This document shows positions 26,143-39,149 of a DNA stretch of 64,000 nucleotides, one piece after another. Made by a program: the position numbers and the translations under genes. The stretch's first letter is position 1; each line of letters starts with the position of its first letter. The notes under the pieces were generated by a model. The model made no database searches. It saw only the letters and a program-made list of their open reading frames with translations, and had not been told where the DNA came from. The stretch spans positions 558,001 to 622,000 of the forward strand of contig JAMSLZ010000002.1 of the NCBI GenBank assembly GCA_026027325.1, read 5' to 3'. The stretch comes from Actinomucor elegans (Eukaryota > Mucoromycota > Mucoromycetes > Mucorales > Mucoraceae).

Positions 26143-27802
26143 GCTATAAATGAAAGGTGTTTTTTAATATGAATCAAAATATTTCAAGAAGAAAAGCTAT
26201 GTTTATAGATGGTGCTCCAGTATGAAAGCTAGCCTTTTTATCGGCATATTTGACGTATGGAATTCAGGCATTCTTTGTATATATACTGCATGAAACACGC
26301 GAGGTATATGTTCTGATATTTAGCCTCATATTCATCTTGTCTATTACTTATTACTTCAGGACATGCGTGGTACAAATGTCAAGCCTCTTTGTCACTAATA
26401 ATCACTTTAGAAAGGTAATGACTTGGCTTTTGCTCAGGCGCAACCGTCACTTGTTTTGATGTTGTCGACATGAAGCACATGATGAAGCTTACTATTAATG
26501 GTTGATATGGTGTAGTTGTTATATCTCAGAGAAATAAAAGCTTTAATATAAGAGATAATCTGCTCTGTATTTATACTATTTATCAAATTCCACATTAAAC
26601 CAAGGCCAATCGGGAGGTCCATTCATTATGAATTCAAATTTATATGAGAGGCATATAAATTACGACGTCTATTTAACATCTAACATATTCGTCACACGCT
26701 TATTGATCACAAGCTACAAGTAGTAGAATGGAAAAACTTGTATTTTAAGCATTTTCTTAATAAAACTTATTCATTTTAACTTGGATTTCAAGTGAACATT
26801 ACTATCTCTACATCTGTTCTAAACCTCTTAACTCGACATACATTTTTCATTACAAAAAGTGCAAAATAAGCTCTAAATGACAAACATTATTTGGGTTGAA
26901 GCAGTTTTCTAGAAACTAAAACAGACAGTTTACTAACTTTGCTCGTAGATAGCAAGCTGCTTTCCAATTTCCTTTTTTTTTTTTTTTTTTTTTTTGTAGA
27001 AACGCTACCATATCTCGCGTAACTCATATTCAATAAACTCTAATAAAAATTCAGTAGAACTTCTCAATGTAGTAAGCATATACTACTAACCAATCAAATT
27101 TCATTGTTGCCGCTATAGCATGCTGGAAAAAAAATCGAAAATTTGAGTTTTGAGTTGCCATGAATTTCTCAGAAGAAACTATCCAATCGATGTCTGCTTA
27201 GGTTTGTATCTGATGGCTGTGACTTATTCATAAAGAAATACCACGAACACTAGACCCATTATAAAATCGATATATGCATAATCTATAAAATAAAAACAGT
27301 TAGCAATAAACAGTACGCATTTCAAATAATCTAGGCCCAATGATCTAGAGATATCTGCAGCAAACTCGGGCAGATGTTGCATTTAATTAGTAGTTCATAC
27401 TCAGAATAAACCGCCACATTTACTAGAAGCTTGGTTAACTAGAGCACAGAATATATTTTTTATCTGTTAGAAACTTTATGTTCCTAGATCTATCGATCAA
27501 GAGATTCCGATCAAATGTTGCACATATGAGTTATACCTAGTATAAGCCATAGCTTCTATAAAAATTTTTATTAAGCTTAGATTTCTATAATTGAACTAAC
27601 TTCTAGAATATGGATGCGCCATTATTTGGAAGATCGCCTGTAACGTGACGGCTCCCTAAACTTCTATACCCAGCTGGATCTTCCAAATACACTCCACTCA
27701 AGCATGCATATTCACTGCTACACGAAAATATGGGGTATTTATCTAATATTGAGATTCATTGCGCTCGTCTTTTTCCTTATTTGAATCTAATTAAAAAAAA
27801 AT
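26143..27802. other. Intergenic stretch between CTR and F-box genes
   Basis: AT-rich, with a T23 run at 26973-26995. No coding region supported; frames at 26250-26459 (+) and 26434-26622 (-) lack domains or proper ATGs. The last 100 bases are the F-box promoter with a T-rich tract. Confidence 0.4.
26973..26995. repeat. T23 homopolymer
   Basis: Uninterrupted T tract followed by gtaga. On the minus strand it is an A23 run, but no AATAAA was seen at the expected distance on that strand. Confidence 0.9.
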
Positions 27803-29653
27803 ATGAAAGAATTACCAACAGAAGTCTTTTTAACAATCGGTAAACATCTAAATCAGCAAGACCAAAAGACATGTGCTCTAGTATGCCGATTATGGTACAA
27901 TGCTTTTACACGGCTCATCTTCTCAAAAGCGGTGCTTCTTACAAGATCGCAAGTGATTGGATTCCTCCGACAAAGTAACATCAAGAAACAAATGACGATC
28001 TCATTGCATCTTATTGAAGCGATCTCGGATGACGAGTTCCGGGAATTCACTGAATCATGTCCGCAAGTCAAAGATCTCACTGTGTTTATCAATTTTACTC
28101 ATCGGTTGACTATACCCTCGACTGTCTCTTTGATAACACGCAATTGGGGCGCCCATTTAACCAAGATACGTATGGACAGCCTGCTTCTCACTGAGATCTT
28201 GCCGCTGCTGAGCCATCAATTGATTGATGTGACAGGTGACTTTGATGATTTAATCAACGTCAGCTCAAAAACAGATCTGATTCCTATGCCCAAGCTAAAA
28301 GTGTTGTATATTGAAAATGTAGAAAGAGCAGCAACGCTTACTTTATTCACAAAACTGCGTGCGGCTTATCCGGAGTTAACAACGCTTACCGTGACAGGAG
28401 CTTGGTTTAGTTTTCCCGAGGATTTTAATATGGTAACACCTTTTCCAAAACTGCGCTCATTCCATCTGACAAACTGCGATGATGTGACCTATTGCCACAT
28501 GGCGAACTTTATGCGAATCGTTCACGATCTTGACTCGTTTTCTCTTTTACGCTGTGGTATTGGCTCGTATTATATCTTGGATGAACAAAAAGAACCCATT
28601 TATCAAGTAATTCCTGCTAATTTTCGTTTGCGCGACTTGAAATTGGATTATATCGTTGGTACCCGGCGAGAAACCGTTCGATGTTGGCTGGATACACTTG
28701 GCGCGCTTGCACAGCTGAGATCGCTACATATTGAGCTTAAGTGCCAGATCTCTGACGTGACAAATAGAGAACGAGTTTCTCTTTTAGACATCATTACTAC
28801 TTTACCTTACGTGCGGAACTTGACTATCTATGGCCTAGCTCACTTGGAAACAGTGGATGGTCTTGCAGATTATCTCGTAGGAAAGGTCGGCTTTTACGAG
28901 GCTCGTTCGACCATGTTACGACTAGCCAAATCATTTCCTGATAGTCATAACCAAAACGCTTCTATTTTGCTAAGAAACAAAGGCTCCATTGATTACGCTC
29001 GCTCTAGCTTTGAAGACGAATATGAAGAAAGCTCAACCAATTATGTTGATCACCGTTCTAGATATGGTTACAGAAGCGAAAGAGATCGTATTGTCTGGGG
29101 AATAGGTGAGGCTTTAACTGATTGTGGTGCCCATATCATGGTATGTAAAAAGAAGTATCCTAACGTTAATGCACCAAACGAGACTCTTGTCACCTGGGAT
29201 ACCGGTCCAAAATTTGCTTATAATAGTCGATTTAATGATCACCAAAGTGACTTTCAGTCGGATTTAACTGTGCTTCGTTTTGAAATGGCTACTTTGAGAA
29301 ACCAATCTTATAGGTGGATCAACGCTCACTGTCCACTGCTTACTGAGCTACATGTGCTTCAAACAGACATCTATCCCTGGTGTGAAATCTATTTGGCGGA
29401 CTTGAAACATTTACATACATTTAACTGGTCCCTGGAAAGATTTTATGAGCCTTACCTTTGGCCAGCTTTTCAGATCTTGGGGAAAGGCAAGATGCGTATA
29501 TGGCAATGGGATTATGAATCAAAATCCTATAAAGAAACAAATGATGAAGGCTGTTTAGCGGATGATTTCTATAAAGTGATACTTACGCTTCCACCTTTGC
29601 TTAATAATTTTACCGTCAACGGTAGTAGAATTGATCTATTCACCATGGATTAA
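27803..29653 (+). CDS. Intronless F-box protein, 616 aa
   Basis: One open frame of 616 codons. The N-terminal F-box is clear (ELPTEVFLTIGKHLNQQDQ ... CRLWYNAF, residues 3-45). The rest shows irregular leucine-rich strands (KLKVLYIENV, LRSFHLTNCDDVTYCH, LRSLHIELKCQ, LTELHVLQTD) of the kind seen in the expanded mucoralean F-box/LRR families, which supply substrate specificity to SCF ubiquitin ligases. The lack of introns, beside intron-rich neighbours, fits a lineage-expanded, possibly retro-duplicated family; that is an inference. The ATG follows an A-rich leader. The substrate cannot be predicted. Confidence 0.85.
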   Translation: MKELPTEVFLTIGKHLNQQDQKTCALVCRLWYNAFTRLIFSKAVLLTRSQVIGFLRQSNIKKQMTISLHLIEAISDDEFREFTESCPQVKDLTVFINFTHRLTIPSTVSLITRNWGAHLTKIRMDSLLLTEILPLLSHQLIDVTGDFDDLINVSSKTDLIPMPKLKVLYIENVERAATLTLFTKLRAAYPELTTLTVTGAWFSFPEDFNMVTPFPKLRSFHLTNCDDVTYCHMANFMRIVHDLDSFSLLRCGIGSYYILDEQKEPIYQVIPANFRLRDLKLDYIVGTRRETVRCWLDTLGALAQLRSLHIELKCQISDVTNRERVSLLDIITTLPYVRNLTIYGLAHLETVDGLADYLVGKVGFYEARSTMLRLAKSFPDSHNQNASILLRNKGSIDYARSSFEDEYEESSTNYVDHRSRYGYRSERDRIVWGIGEALTDCGAHIMVCKKKYPNVNAPNETLVTWDTGPKFAYNSRFNDHQSDFQSDLTVLRFEMATLRNQSYRWINAHCPLLTELHVLQTDIYPWCEIYLADLKHLHTFNWSLERFYEPYLWPAFQILGKGKMRIWQWDYESKSYKETNDEGCLADDFYKVILTLPPLLNNFTVNGSRIDLFTMD

Positions 29654-30024
29654 TAATAAACTATATTCATTGGCTTGGACTAAGCGGCACATATTAAAAA
29701 ATGCAACATTACATGCTGTACGACTTGAGACTGGTAATGAACGGTACATCTCTTTCAGCGATCGATCTATCGTGCGTTACATTGACAGTTGATTGACGGG
29801 TAACATATCTGCTATATTTTTTCTTGTTGGTGCCAAAAAAAAAAAGCTTGAGCTGATCATGAAATATTCCTATATTAGATCCTATGATGTATATACAGAC
29901 GCAACACGGCGTTTATCCTAAAATGTCAATATCTTACTGTGTTTCACAGAACCAGGCGCGCGTCTATTTAACCATCTCCAAAACTTTGTTTTCTTCTTTC
30001 GCTTTATTTTTTTTTAAGAAAAAA
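29654..30024. other. Promoter of the I78-like gene
   Basis: A poly-A stretch at 29836-29846 and a pyrimidine-rich tract (about 29985-30015) directly before the ATG at 30025. No gene seen. Confidence 0.4.
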
Positions 30025-30312
30025 ATGACTGGTGAAGAATGGGAAAAGGAACTTTTCGGAAAGACTGTCGTAGAAGACGGTGTCGAAACCACTTTGGAGA
30101 ATGATAAGGTTTGTTTAATATAATCTTTCTAGCATATTATTCATGAAGAAACTAACTAGGGCTATGTACTATAGATTGTTAAGATGAGCCAACTACCTTC
30201 TGGCTACAGGCTTTTACCTCCTGGAGCACTCCAAACAAGGGATTATCGACCAGACAGATTGAATGTTTTTGTCGATAAGGATTATGTAGTCTATCGCGCT
30301 TATTTCGGATAA
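30025..30312 (+). CDS. Peptidase inhibitor I78 family protein, 2 exons
   Basis: Model join(30025..30108, 30175..30312), 73 aa, phases consistent. The second exon holds the I78 signature: GYRLLPPGALQTRDYRPDRL followed by NVFVDKDYVV. The family includes small inhibitors of serine proteases (fungal and bacterial, potato-inhibitor-like fold). No signal peptide, so the target is probably intracellular. The first exon is acidic (EEWEKELFGKTVVEDG). Full length for the family. Confidence 0.85.
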
Positions 30313-32116
30313 ACTGTTTGAAATTTATAAAATAAATACTAGTGTAGTATCATGTTAACATAGTGGAGTATTTGACCAAGTAATAAGATTTTACTGATTA
30401 TAGTTATTCGTTTTAAACATGAGCTACTCAATAGATGCTGCATAGGAATGAGATGGACCGAGATCTCTTGTTATGAGTAAATTGGACAAGTCAAATTCTC
30501 TGGAAAATAGCTTTTTTTAGAGTACAGAAGCCAACTGCAAAATAAAAAGGACCCTGTGACACAATAAGCAAACAGTTCTCTATTGAGCTTTGAATGTTTC
30601 ATAAGTTTGTAGCGAACAAGTTCCTCTTTCAAATGTTATAGGTTTCATAAGAAGATAAACAGAAAGCTTTTGTTTGAGAGAGAGGGAATGTTTTATATAT
30701 AAAACTCTCAATCTCACTTTTTCAATACATGTACTTTTACAAAAGCACAATTAATCAAAAGCCAATACATATTACTTTATATGTTCTAATTTTTTAAAGC
30801 TTTGATTTTGTTTTCTATTGTTTCAGACAGAGTTTGGGAGGTTTTTTTTTTCTGTATAATGATCCAAAGACGTTTGGCCCGAGAGCTTGATGATTCTGTT
30901 AGGAGCACCGTGAGGAGGAGGAGCACTTATTTTCAATATCATCCGACCAATGAAAAGCAACATTCACCTATTTAAGTTGTAGGGACTAAAAATTTATGCC
31001 CAAAAATAATAGTATAAAGAATTCTACATGCGAAATTACACTTTGAATTATTAATATAATTTGTGAGCATTCATTTTTTGTTCGAGTGGTATTAATTTCA
31101 TGTTAAATTAACCAGAAAAGTATTTTTTTTTCCTTGGAAGGTGAAAATGCTAAAGTTTCAGAACTTTATTACACATGTATCATTAAGATAATTTTGTTAT
31201 TGAAGTACTAATATACTTCTATAGATACCATTCATTTTTAAAGTATGGTTATAATAGACCATCTCAGCTCGAGCGTGGTTTAGTAATCTCGGTCAAGGCG
31301 GGGGACTGAATAGAGTACTATTGTTTAATTGCTGCCAATGAATGGATAGATTTATCCTGTCGACTTAAACTTTTGAGCTTGAGAAATTTGAACTTTTACG
31401 CCATAGGAAATAGAAACCATAAATATGAAAGAATGATACGTACATACTTTTCCTTTAATTGAATAATGAAATTAGTAGAGACTTGATTGTCTTTCAAACA
31501 ACAACTATTTCAAAAAGAATTTAGGTATGAAAAAACTACGTCAGACATCAAAAATGCTATACCCTCAAGTACATATATCTTTTTTATATATGTATATATT
31601 TAAGTACTCAATCACATAAGTTTATAAATGAAAAAAAAAGTATATATGGGCCTTTTAGATGTAAATAAAGTTGGTGCCCCGTAAATCAACGTAATTCGCT
31701 TGTTTGTTAAAGAAAAAAAAAAGAGAACAAAACGCTATTGAAAAGTTACCACAAAATGCTGTATCAAAAAATAGCTACATTTAATTAAAGAATATTGATT
31801 TTAATATGTAACATTACCCAGTCCTTATATTAATAGATGCTCACCGATGATAGAATTAACGGTGCTACCTATATTCGAGGACTGATAATATTATGTAAAA
31901 AAAAAAAAAAAAAAAAAAAAAAACCACTTTCAGTTATATGCATTCCTAACTGGAAGAAACTTTGAGTTTATAGGGTTTATTATATTTTTTTATGTTTATA
32001 AATGAATCTAAATTCATGTCATTGAAATAAGTACTTAATTTTTATAAGGTGACATTGTCCTACTGGTGATAGTCGTATCTCATGGCAAAAGAGTCGGTAG
32101 TTTCATTTAGTTGATT
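30313..32116. other. Gene-poor AT-rich stretch
   Basis: No coding frame supported. Contains A-runs, the longest an A27 at 31897-31923, and dispersed TATATA tracts. A 37-codon basic frame at about 30858 is too short to call. Confidence 0.4.
31897..31923. repeat. A27 homopolymer
   Basis: Uninterrupted poly-A. No AATAAA lies in the 30 bases before it, so a retrotransposition tail is not supported. Confidence 0.9.
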
Positions 32117-33153
32117 TTATTGCATGTTAGGAATGGCAGGTAAAGCTTTTGTCGCAAACACTGTTAAGCTTCTCGACAGAAGCTGATATCTAGTATCATC
32201 AGTAATTACAGTTGTAACAGACCTAGTACTATGACAAGACCGAGTCGATTGACTGGTGTAGGTTACTAACCTATTTTGTCGGGTTTTACCTTTGACTTGA
32301 TTATTGGTCTGGCATTTATTATTGGTATCTTGGGTTCCACCGTTTCCTTTCTTTTGATAGCGCTGTTTATATAGCAAGGTCTTGCTCTTATCATTGTTAC
32401 TGTTACTATAATCATCGCTAGATCGATAGATGGAGGTGTTACTAGTATCTGTCTTCTTTTTGTTACTAGTTTGGTAATGTTGAAAGTATAGTAAGGTTTT
32501 GTTAGAGCTCATGCAGATATTCAGTGAAGAAGACGAGAACGATTGCGCTATGATTTTTTTTTATAAAACAGGACCGTTAATGAAAGAGATAGATGTATAT
32601 ATTGTGTAATTACCTAATTGTTGTTGTGTTGCGCAAATAAATGGACTAAATGATGAGTCTTTTTGATTGTGAGGGTCTGCTGGATGCTTTCCAAAGTCGA
32701 ACAAGTTTTTGATGGGTTGCTTTTTGATAAATATTTTAGAGATTGCATACTTCAAGGACTGCTTGAAGGACTGCTTGAAGGACGTCTCTTTAGTTTTTAA
32801 CACATTCAGGCTGTTTAAAGGTAAGATCATATTACTACTTGAAGCCGTGCTGTTTTCGATTGGACTCTGCCTAGTAGATAAAGAATCAACACGTTCCAGG
32901 TACATATCACACTATAAACTGATAGATGAGTAACAGCAACAAGTGTAGATACTATATGACCTACAATCGATTCTAATCCTTCTCTATCATCTTTATAATT
33001 TGGGTCCTTTAGCAAGTACTTTATTATCACAACAGCTTCGTTGTATGCACAGATCGCTTCTTGAACGCCATTTAAAGCATCATATCTGACAGCTGTGTGA
33101 GCACTTTCAATAGCTGAATCAAGGATATGCCGGATGGCTGTAAGACTTGACAT
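32117..33153 (-). CDS. MIT-domain protein, 3 exons
   Basis: Model complement(join(32117..32547, 32614..32911, 32965..33153)), 305 aa, phases consistent. The N-terminal three-helix MIT domain is recognisable (AIESAHTAVRYDALNGVQEA, CAYNEAVVIIKYLL, ESICDMYLERVDSL); the last helix is rejoined by splicing. MIT domains bind the C-terminal tails of ESCRT-III subunits, so a role in endosomal sorting or membrane remodelling is likely. The rest is low-complexity, Ser/Asn/Lys/Gln-rich and probably disordered, with no AAA ATPase, so it is not Vps4. In-frame codons upstream of 33153 lack an ATG, which fixes the start. Confidence 0.75.
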
Positions 33154-36100
33154 GTTAGAGGAAAAGAAAGAGCCTACGCGTTTTGTTGCTATCTTTTCAA
33201 TACTAAAGTTAAATCCAATATCATATTGACTCAAAGAAATCGATAGAGAGTATTCTATTCGTGTTTTGTTTTAGTAGATAGGATGTTTCAAAAGTTTAGG
33301 CACTCGTTGTGCTACATTTTCCCAGCCAATAAAAGTCATTCCTGGCTAATCAAGCACTGATTCATTGTTCTTTTTATCATGTCAATCTTTCCCGTCTTCC
33401 TCGGAACTGAATAAACCTTACTAGCATATCTCCAATGTATCTTTAAGGGCACAATTTGAAACGAATGTTAATGCTACCATAGCATCACTTATTAGAGTTA
33501 GTGGCTACCTTGTCAAAAAAGCGACAACGTATTCTTTTGATATAAAAGCCACTGTTTCGCAAACTTTGCTTTATACTTTTATACACAGATATAGTATATA
33601 TCAGCCCTTTATGTTTTTGGACACAGTCTATATTCTTGTGTGTGGAACAAAAATCCTTTCTACGACCAGGCTCTTTGTATATATCCATACACATTGTAAC
33701 TGTAGTATAAACAGCCAGTAGTCTGCTCACTTTTTTTTGTCTCTTATCTCTATAACAACCTTATACCTCTGGACTCTTTAAATTAATGACACATAGACTG
33801 AAACATATAGAGCTCAAACAAACACTGTTAGACTAGTACGAAAATGTTTCTTTATCTGTTAGCTCGACCGAGGCTTTGTGAGACGTCTTCGCGGCTGACA
33901 GTTATGTATCTAATATTGACGCTCTTCTAATACCATGAAGCAAAAGAAGCTAATCGTCCTAAGAAAACAGTATTGAAAGATAAGAAAGACAAAAAACTGT
34001 AGATTGTTCAAAAGTGATGTGACGTTCTCGCAGAAGGAGGACGCTGGACTGTGTTTACAGAAATGAACCTACTGTGCTGGGGTCCTCGTTTACCTGGTAG
34101 TTTGAGCAAGGCTCGAAAGAAGAGGGAAAGCGGTATCTGTTTTAAGGTAACACTGCAGAAAGAAGGTAACCGGGGCTATTCTACATGTTCATTTAACGTG
34201 ACCAGAGACATACTACAAGACTCGGTACGAAGCTGCACTGCTTTCTTTCGCATTTGCTTCGTACTTTACTTGCGCTTTCAGCTATGTAAAGGCAGGCTCT
34301 ATTCACAATATATAGGATCTGATGAGAGGGTGCGGTGCCTGCAATTTCTATTCACGACGAATGAACAGAGACTTTACTAAGCATACTAGGGGTATAGAGC
34401 GCCGAGTTCACCCATATGATACAGGTTTAAGTATAAAGAATATCTTTTTCTCTAATAATGCAATAAATTTGTATAGATCTATCAAAAGAATGCCATTGCG
34501 CTTTGTAATATTAACCGGACAGAGCCTTTCTAGATGTATTGAAGTGGTCTTTCGATAGCTGCAATAGTAGCAGTGGTGGTAGAAAGTTTCGTATCTGACA
34601 TTCGGTAAAGATAAAGCCTTTGGATATCTAATCAACTCTTTTTGACTAAGGCAAAGCCTTTAGATATCAAACGGATACTTTTTTTTTTATTAGGATAGAT
34701 CATTCGGATAAACTACACCTAATCACTTGAAGTAGAATAGAGAGCTCCATGTCTCACGATCAACCTTTTGTTCAGATATAGCTTTGGAATATCTACATTC
34801 AACTGCCAGTAGCATTTCGTATCTCTTGGCCAACTTATCAGTAACGTAGAGCAGTTGACGACCACAAACATTATTACAGCCTGCAATGAATTTGAAAGAT
34901 CATCATCTTTCTTCGTAAAAGATCGATGTGAAAAGAAGAACGTTGAGAACAATAACTTTGAGTCATACTTGACTGAGTTGATCTTTATTCAATTCTCATA
35001 GTAGTTGCACAGTTGAAGATACTAGACATACGCCATTTGATATACAATAGTATCCAAGTGATCGAACTTGCATTGCACTTGGTTATTGGCCGATACAAAG
35101 TAGATATATCTGTCAATAGGGTTGGTTATTCATCACTATTGTGTGTATTCGTTCAACAGTAACGTTAGCTTTTTTAAATGGGTATCGATGAATGGCTATG
35201 TTTCAGCAAGAAACAACTTGCTAGGTATGTAACCTAGATATCCACGTTATCCTTGTTCCACTGTTTTAGTTCGATTGTCCTTCTGATTATCACCTAGAAC
35301 AAATGAGTTACATTATTAATTAATATATACAAGTGAATATACATTAATGAGCTTATTGAGTATAATAGAATCTATGTATAGCCAGTGATCACCAGGATAC
35401 TATGCTCATCCGCAACGCGGATCTCTAGCTGTCGGATCGTATTCTCACGACAATTAGGTCTTTATGATATCCCTATGTGTTTCAGCAAGACACTCTATTT
35501 TGCATACTTGGAATTGACTCAGCTGAAACACGTAAGATATAGTAGCATATTCTAGAACTCGTTTTTTTTTTGTTGCTATCGAGATTATTGGTAGTAGTAG
35601 CTTATAAAGATTGGGTTTTCGCACGCACCAATCAGTAAGTATTTTCAATGAGAATTCCTATCTGGATTCAAGTGAGTGACTCAACACCTTCCTTTTCATA
35701 CCACATGAATTTATTCTTCTTGAGATATCATGGCTTACAGATCTAAAGTTATTCTTTGACAGTCTTTTGTAACAGTCTTCTAAGAATGCGCATCATTTCC
35801 TTTTAGAAATTCAAGGTACACATGTTTCAAAAAAGTGGACCTTTGTTTAGTTTAAATAATTAGTTGCACACAGATTCAAACTTTCAAATGCTTTTTGTGC
35901 AATTGGATCTAATAATAATTACAACTTGGATTGTCATATTATCGGATAATCGCTTTTTAATGTTATTGTAAATTGATATTAATTCTAATAATAAAATAAT
36001 AAAAATTGGCACTTTTTGGTTTCAAGCACTCAAAGTATTGCAAGTATTGTAAACGTATTTTGTGCAAGTGTAATATCACCAGACCCACCTGAACAATCCG

Positions 36101-37928
36101 CGCATTATACTGTACTCTCGCACTTTCATTTTACCATTTATCCACTGTCGATGGTATTGTGCTACTAGAAAAAGGTTATTTATAAACAGGCTATCGGATA
36201 AAGCATAGAGATCCCTTGCGCTCTTTGTTTGCCTGTGTTTTTTGTTGATCGATTTCTAGTGACCAATGTTAGTGCCCTGAATTTATAATCGTCGCTAAAT
36301 GATCAATTACTAGTAAAAATGAGAGAATAAAAATACATTTTAAGCGAGGGTTTAAAATAAAACAAGAGCACGAGTACAATGTTACTTTCGAGAACGGCTG
36401 AGTATTCAAGTTGTTTATGATTGAAAGAGCGTTCTGTTGTCGTCATTTGTCTATGATTCATGTCAGGAAAGCGAATATTGCTGTGTGATTCGTTTTAAGA
36501 AGCATTGCATGTCTAGCATATCGAATGCCTTGTTCTTACCACATCGCTTTCACTTTACCTCGGTAGAATAGCTTCTGTTTTCATTAGAAAAAGTATGACC
36601 GATTAGTCCGCGGCCCTGAGGAACCATAAGGGGAAGCCACTGATATGATCCTTAGATATTATTCGCTCAGTTTTATCACCTTGTTCTTTTTGACATGCCC
36701 CATTTATAATTAGGCTCATTCATTTGATGTGCCTTTTTAATATTTCATTCCACGGCATTATTGTTATCAAAGCACATAAATAATGGGGTTTATTATCCAA
36801 GATCGTCCGCTTAGTACAACCTTTCAAAGAGGGAAATGCGATCGTTTCATGATCATACACTGTACTAAACAGTCTCTGCTTTCTTGTAAACATTGACATA
36901 TCCATTTGATAATAAAAATGAAATAGATGTAGTTCAGAATTGCTATATATAGTAGTTATTCCTGCATTTGTATACATCTTTTATGTTCACCTCCAAAGAC
37001 AATGAACAGAAAAAAACACCCTATTATCCATCCTGTCTTCATTAGGTTAGATTTTAATTGTAGGAAAGAAGGAACGGAGTATATTGAGGAAACCCCATTG
37101 CTTTTTTTGCGTCCTGGGCCACAGAACATGGCGTACATTCATGATCTGCTGCGCTGCCAATGAAAGATGAAACAATTGAACATAAACTCGTGCTTTATGT
37201 TAATAAAAAAAAATATTTTTCATAACTTTGGCCTTCTGATATCAGTCTTTTATTAAACAATTAATTTAAGAAATTAGATTTTTCTGGAAATGGGTAGTGT
37301 ATACATAACAAGAGCATTTGTTACTGAGTTGCAAATAGATCTGAGACCGTGAGGATCAAATAGAGTGTAACATCTTTTCCCGTACTCTCCCTCTAAATTT
37401 CTACCCAGGTTTAGTACAACCTCAAAAAAATAAAAAAAGTTCGGTGAAAAGGGCTATCATTTCATATTAAAAAGCAAAAGAAAGCCTTTGAGATACCGTA
37501 TTCAAAGGGATTGTATTCATCAATGATTGAATATTTTATCTACTGTAATCGCGATGTCTTAATCTAAACGCTTGATCTTTTACTGACAAACGAGACCTTT
37601 TCGCTACAAGATATTCGTATTTTGATCTCCTCTTGTAAATGAAAAAAATTTGCTTATCCTATCTAAATAGAACCCTTTCTCGGATCCTACCGTTGTTACT
37701 GTTCTCTTCTGGGGTGTACTTTTTTTTTCTAAGGTGACTCTTTATTATAACACATATATAGAGTCATTTTATTAAAATGAATTTTTTCTTTCTTTCTTTC
37801 TTTTTATATTTGCTTCAAATCAAGCCTTTAAAATCCCCTTTTCTTCTTCTTTTCTTTGTCATTTAACAAAGACACCTATTCATTTTCCCACACGATCAAA
37901 AAAAAAAAAAAACGAAAAGGGGAAAATC
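33154..37928. other. Long sparse stretch with broken ORFs
   Basis: No intact gene. Minus frames from about 33705 to 33485 (KSIKQSLRNSGFYIKRI motif), 34719-34952 (ending HGALYSTSSD) and 36720-37138, and a plus frame 34051-34380, look partly coding but have no domains or splice partners. A 17-base direct repeat with one or two mismatches (aaagccttt[g/a]gatatc) sits at 34613 and 34653. The last 300 bases are the long 5' leader/promoter of the APSES gene, with TTTC and poly-A tracts. Confidence 0.35.
34613..34670. repeat. Short direct repeat (two units 40 bases apart)
   Basis: aaagcctttggatatc and aaagcctttagatatc begin at 34613 and 34653 in AT-rich non-coding DNA. Could be a duplicated operator-like site or the end of a small element. 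Confidence 0.6.
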
Positions 37929-38410
37929 ATGTTTTCTTATAACGACTCTTGTTTTGAAGCCAATGCCAAAGACTTTCAAGAACCAACTAGCACAAGCGCA
38001 CCTTTTCATCATACAAACATGTATCCTTTTAATGACATGATTTACTCTCTTGGTACTCAGCACTCCACTACTTCATTGGATATGCAACTGCAACACCATC
38101 ATCAATTAACCTCTCAACAACAGCAATGGCAAGAACCCTCTTCTTATTTCAATGAGCCAATAGATTACAATCCTTTATCTCCATTCTCTTCACCTACATC
38201 AAATAGTAATAATAATAATAACAGTTTAATGATGGGAAACGCCTCCCAACGCTCTTCTATGCAATCCTTACCTTCTGTTCAACCTATACCTTCTACATCC
38301 ACATCCATACAGCATTCCTTGACATTACAGCATCCTCAACAACCGCCACAACAACAGCATCACCAGCATCATCATCACCATCATCACCATCAACAACAGC
38401 AACAGCAACA

Positions 38411-38457
<47 letters not shown>

Positions 38458-39041
38458 AGCAAAGACCAAGAATCACTACTTCCTTGTGGGATGATGAGGG
38501 CACTGTATGTTATCAAGTAGATGTTCGTGGCATATGTGTAGCGCGACGCCAAGGTATTTTATACATTAGTTTACATGCTCTTCTTTTTACTTAAGCTTTT
38601 CTTCAAATAGACAATGATATGGTGAATGGTACAAAACTACTCAATGTCACTGGTATGTCTCGCGGAAAACGCGATGGCATCCTCAAGAATGAAAAGGGCC
38701 GAGTGGTAGTCAAGGTAGGCGCCATGCATCTCAAAGGTGTCTGGGTCACTTTTGCTCGCGCCAAAGCTTTGGCTATTCAATTCAACATTGTAGAACATTT
38801 GCATCCTCTCTTTGTCGATGACCCAGCGCTTTACTTTTACTCCAACCAGATGACACCCCATAGCTACTTTATTCCCAATCATCCTATCTATCTCCAATCT
38901 CAGGATTCTTTCTCTTCTACGAATACTGCCATGTATCCCAATCACCATCCTAACAGTAGTGGTAGTACAACTAGCCTTGACTATCATTACCACTTGCCTT
39001 CTGCACCCTCTGTGCCATCCATGATACCATCTGCTCAACAA

Positions 39042-39083
<42 letters not shown>

Positions 39084-39149
39084 TCCCTCTATGGATACAA
39101 TTCGGCAACGGCTCCCACTGTGAATGAGATGATGAACCATCCTTTTTAA
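37929..39149 (+). CDS. APSES-domain transcription factor (StuA/Efg1/Asm1 type), 2 exons
   Basis: Model join(37929..38553, 38611..39149), 387 aa, phases consistent. The APSES bHLH-like DNA-binding domain starts at [16 protein letters not shown], crosses the intron and continues [51 protein letters not shown]. Such factors control morphogenesis and sporulation in fungi. The domain is flanked by low-complexity activation-type sequence: a His block (38367-38390), a glutamine run of about 24 codons (CAG/CAA, 38391-38463) and a second Q16 run near the C-terminus (39036-39083). The long 5' leader has pyrimidine tracts. Repeat lengths may vary between strains. Confidence 0.95.
38391..38463 (+). repeat. 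CAG/CAA tract coding polyglutamine
   Basis: About 24 consecutive Gln codons directly after a His-rich block, inside the first exon of the APSES gene. Mixed CAG and CAA codons. Confidence 0.95.
39036..39083 (+). repeat. Second CAG/CAA tract (Q16)
   Basis: Sixteen consecutive Gln codons in the C-terminal region of the APSES gene, mostly pure CAG in the middle. Confidence 0.95.

Noticed and set aside
36600..36660. ccactgatatgatcc, looked at as a hammerhead-ribozyme core
   Set aside because: The conserved CTGATGA and GAAA elements are not both present and no helices could be drawn.
38637..39140. 167-codon minus ORF with a poly-Leu run
   Set aside because: Antisense shadow of the CAG repeats in the APSES gene.
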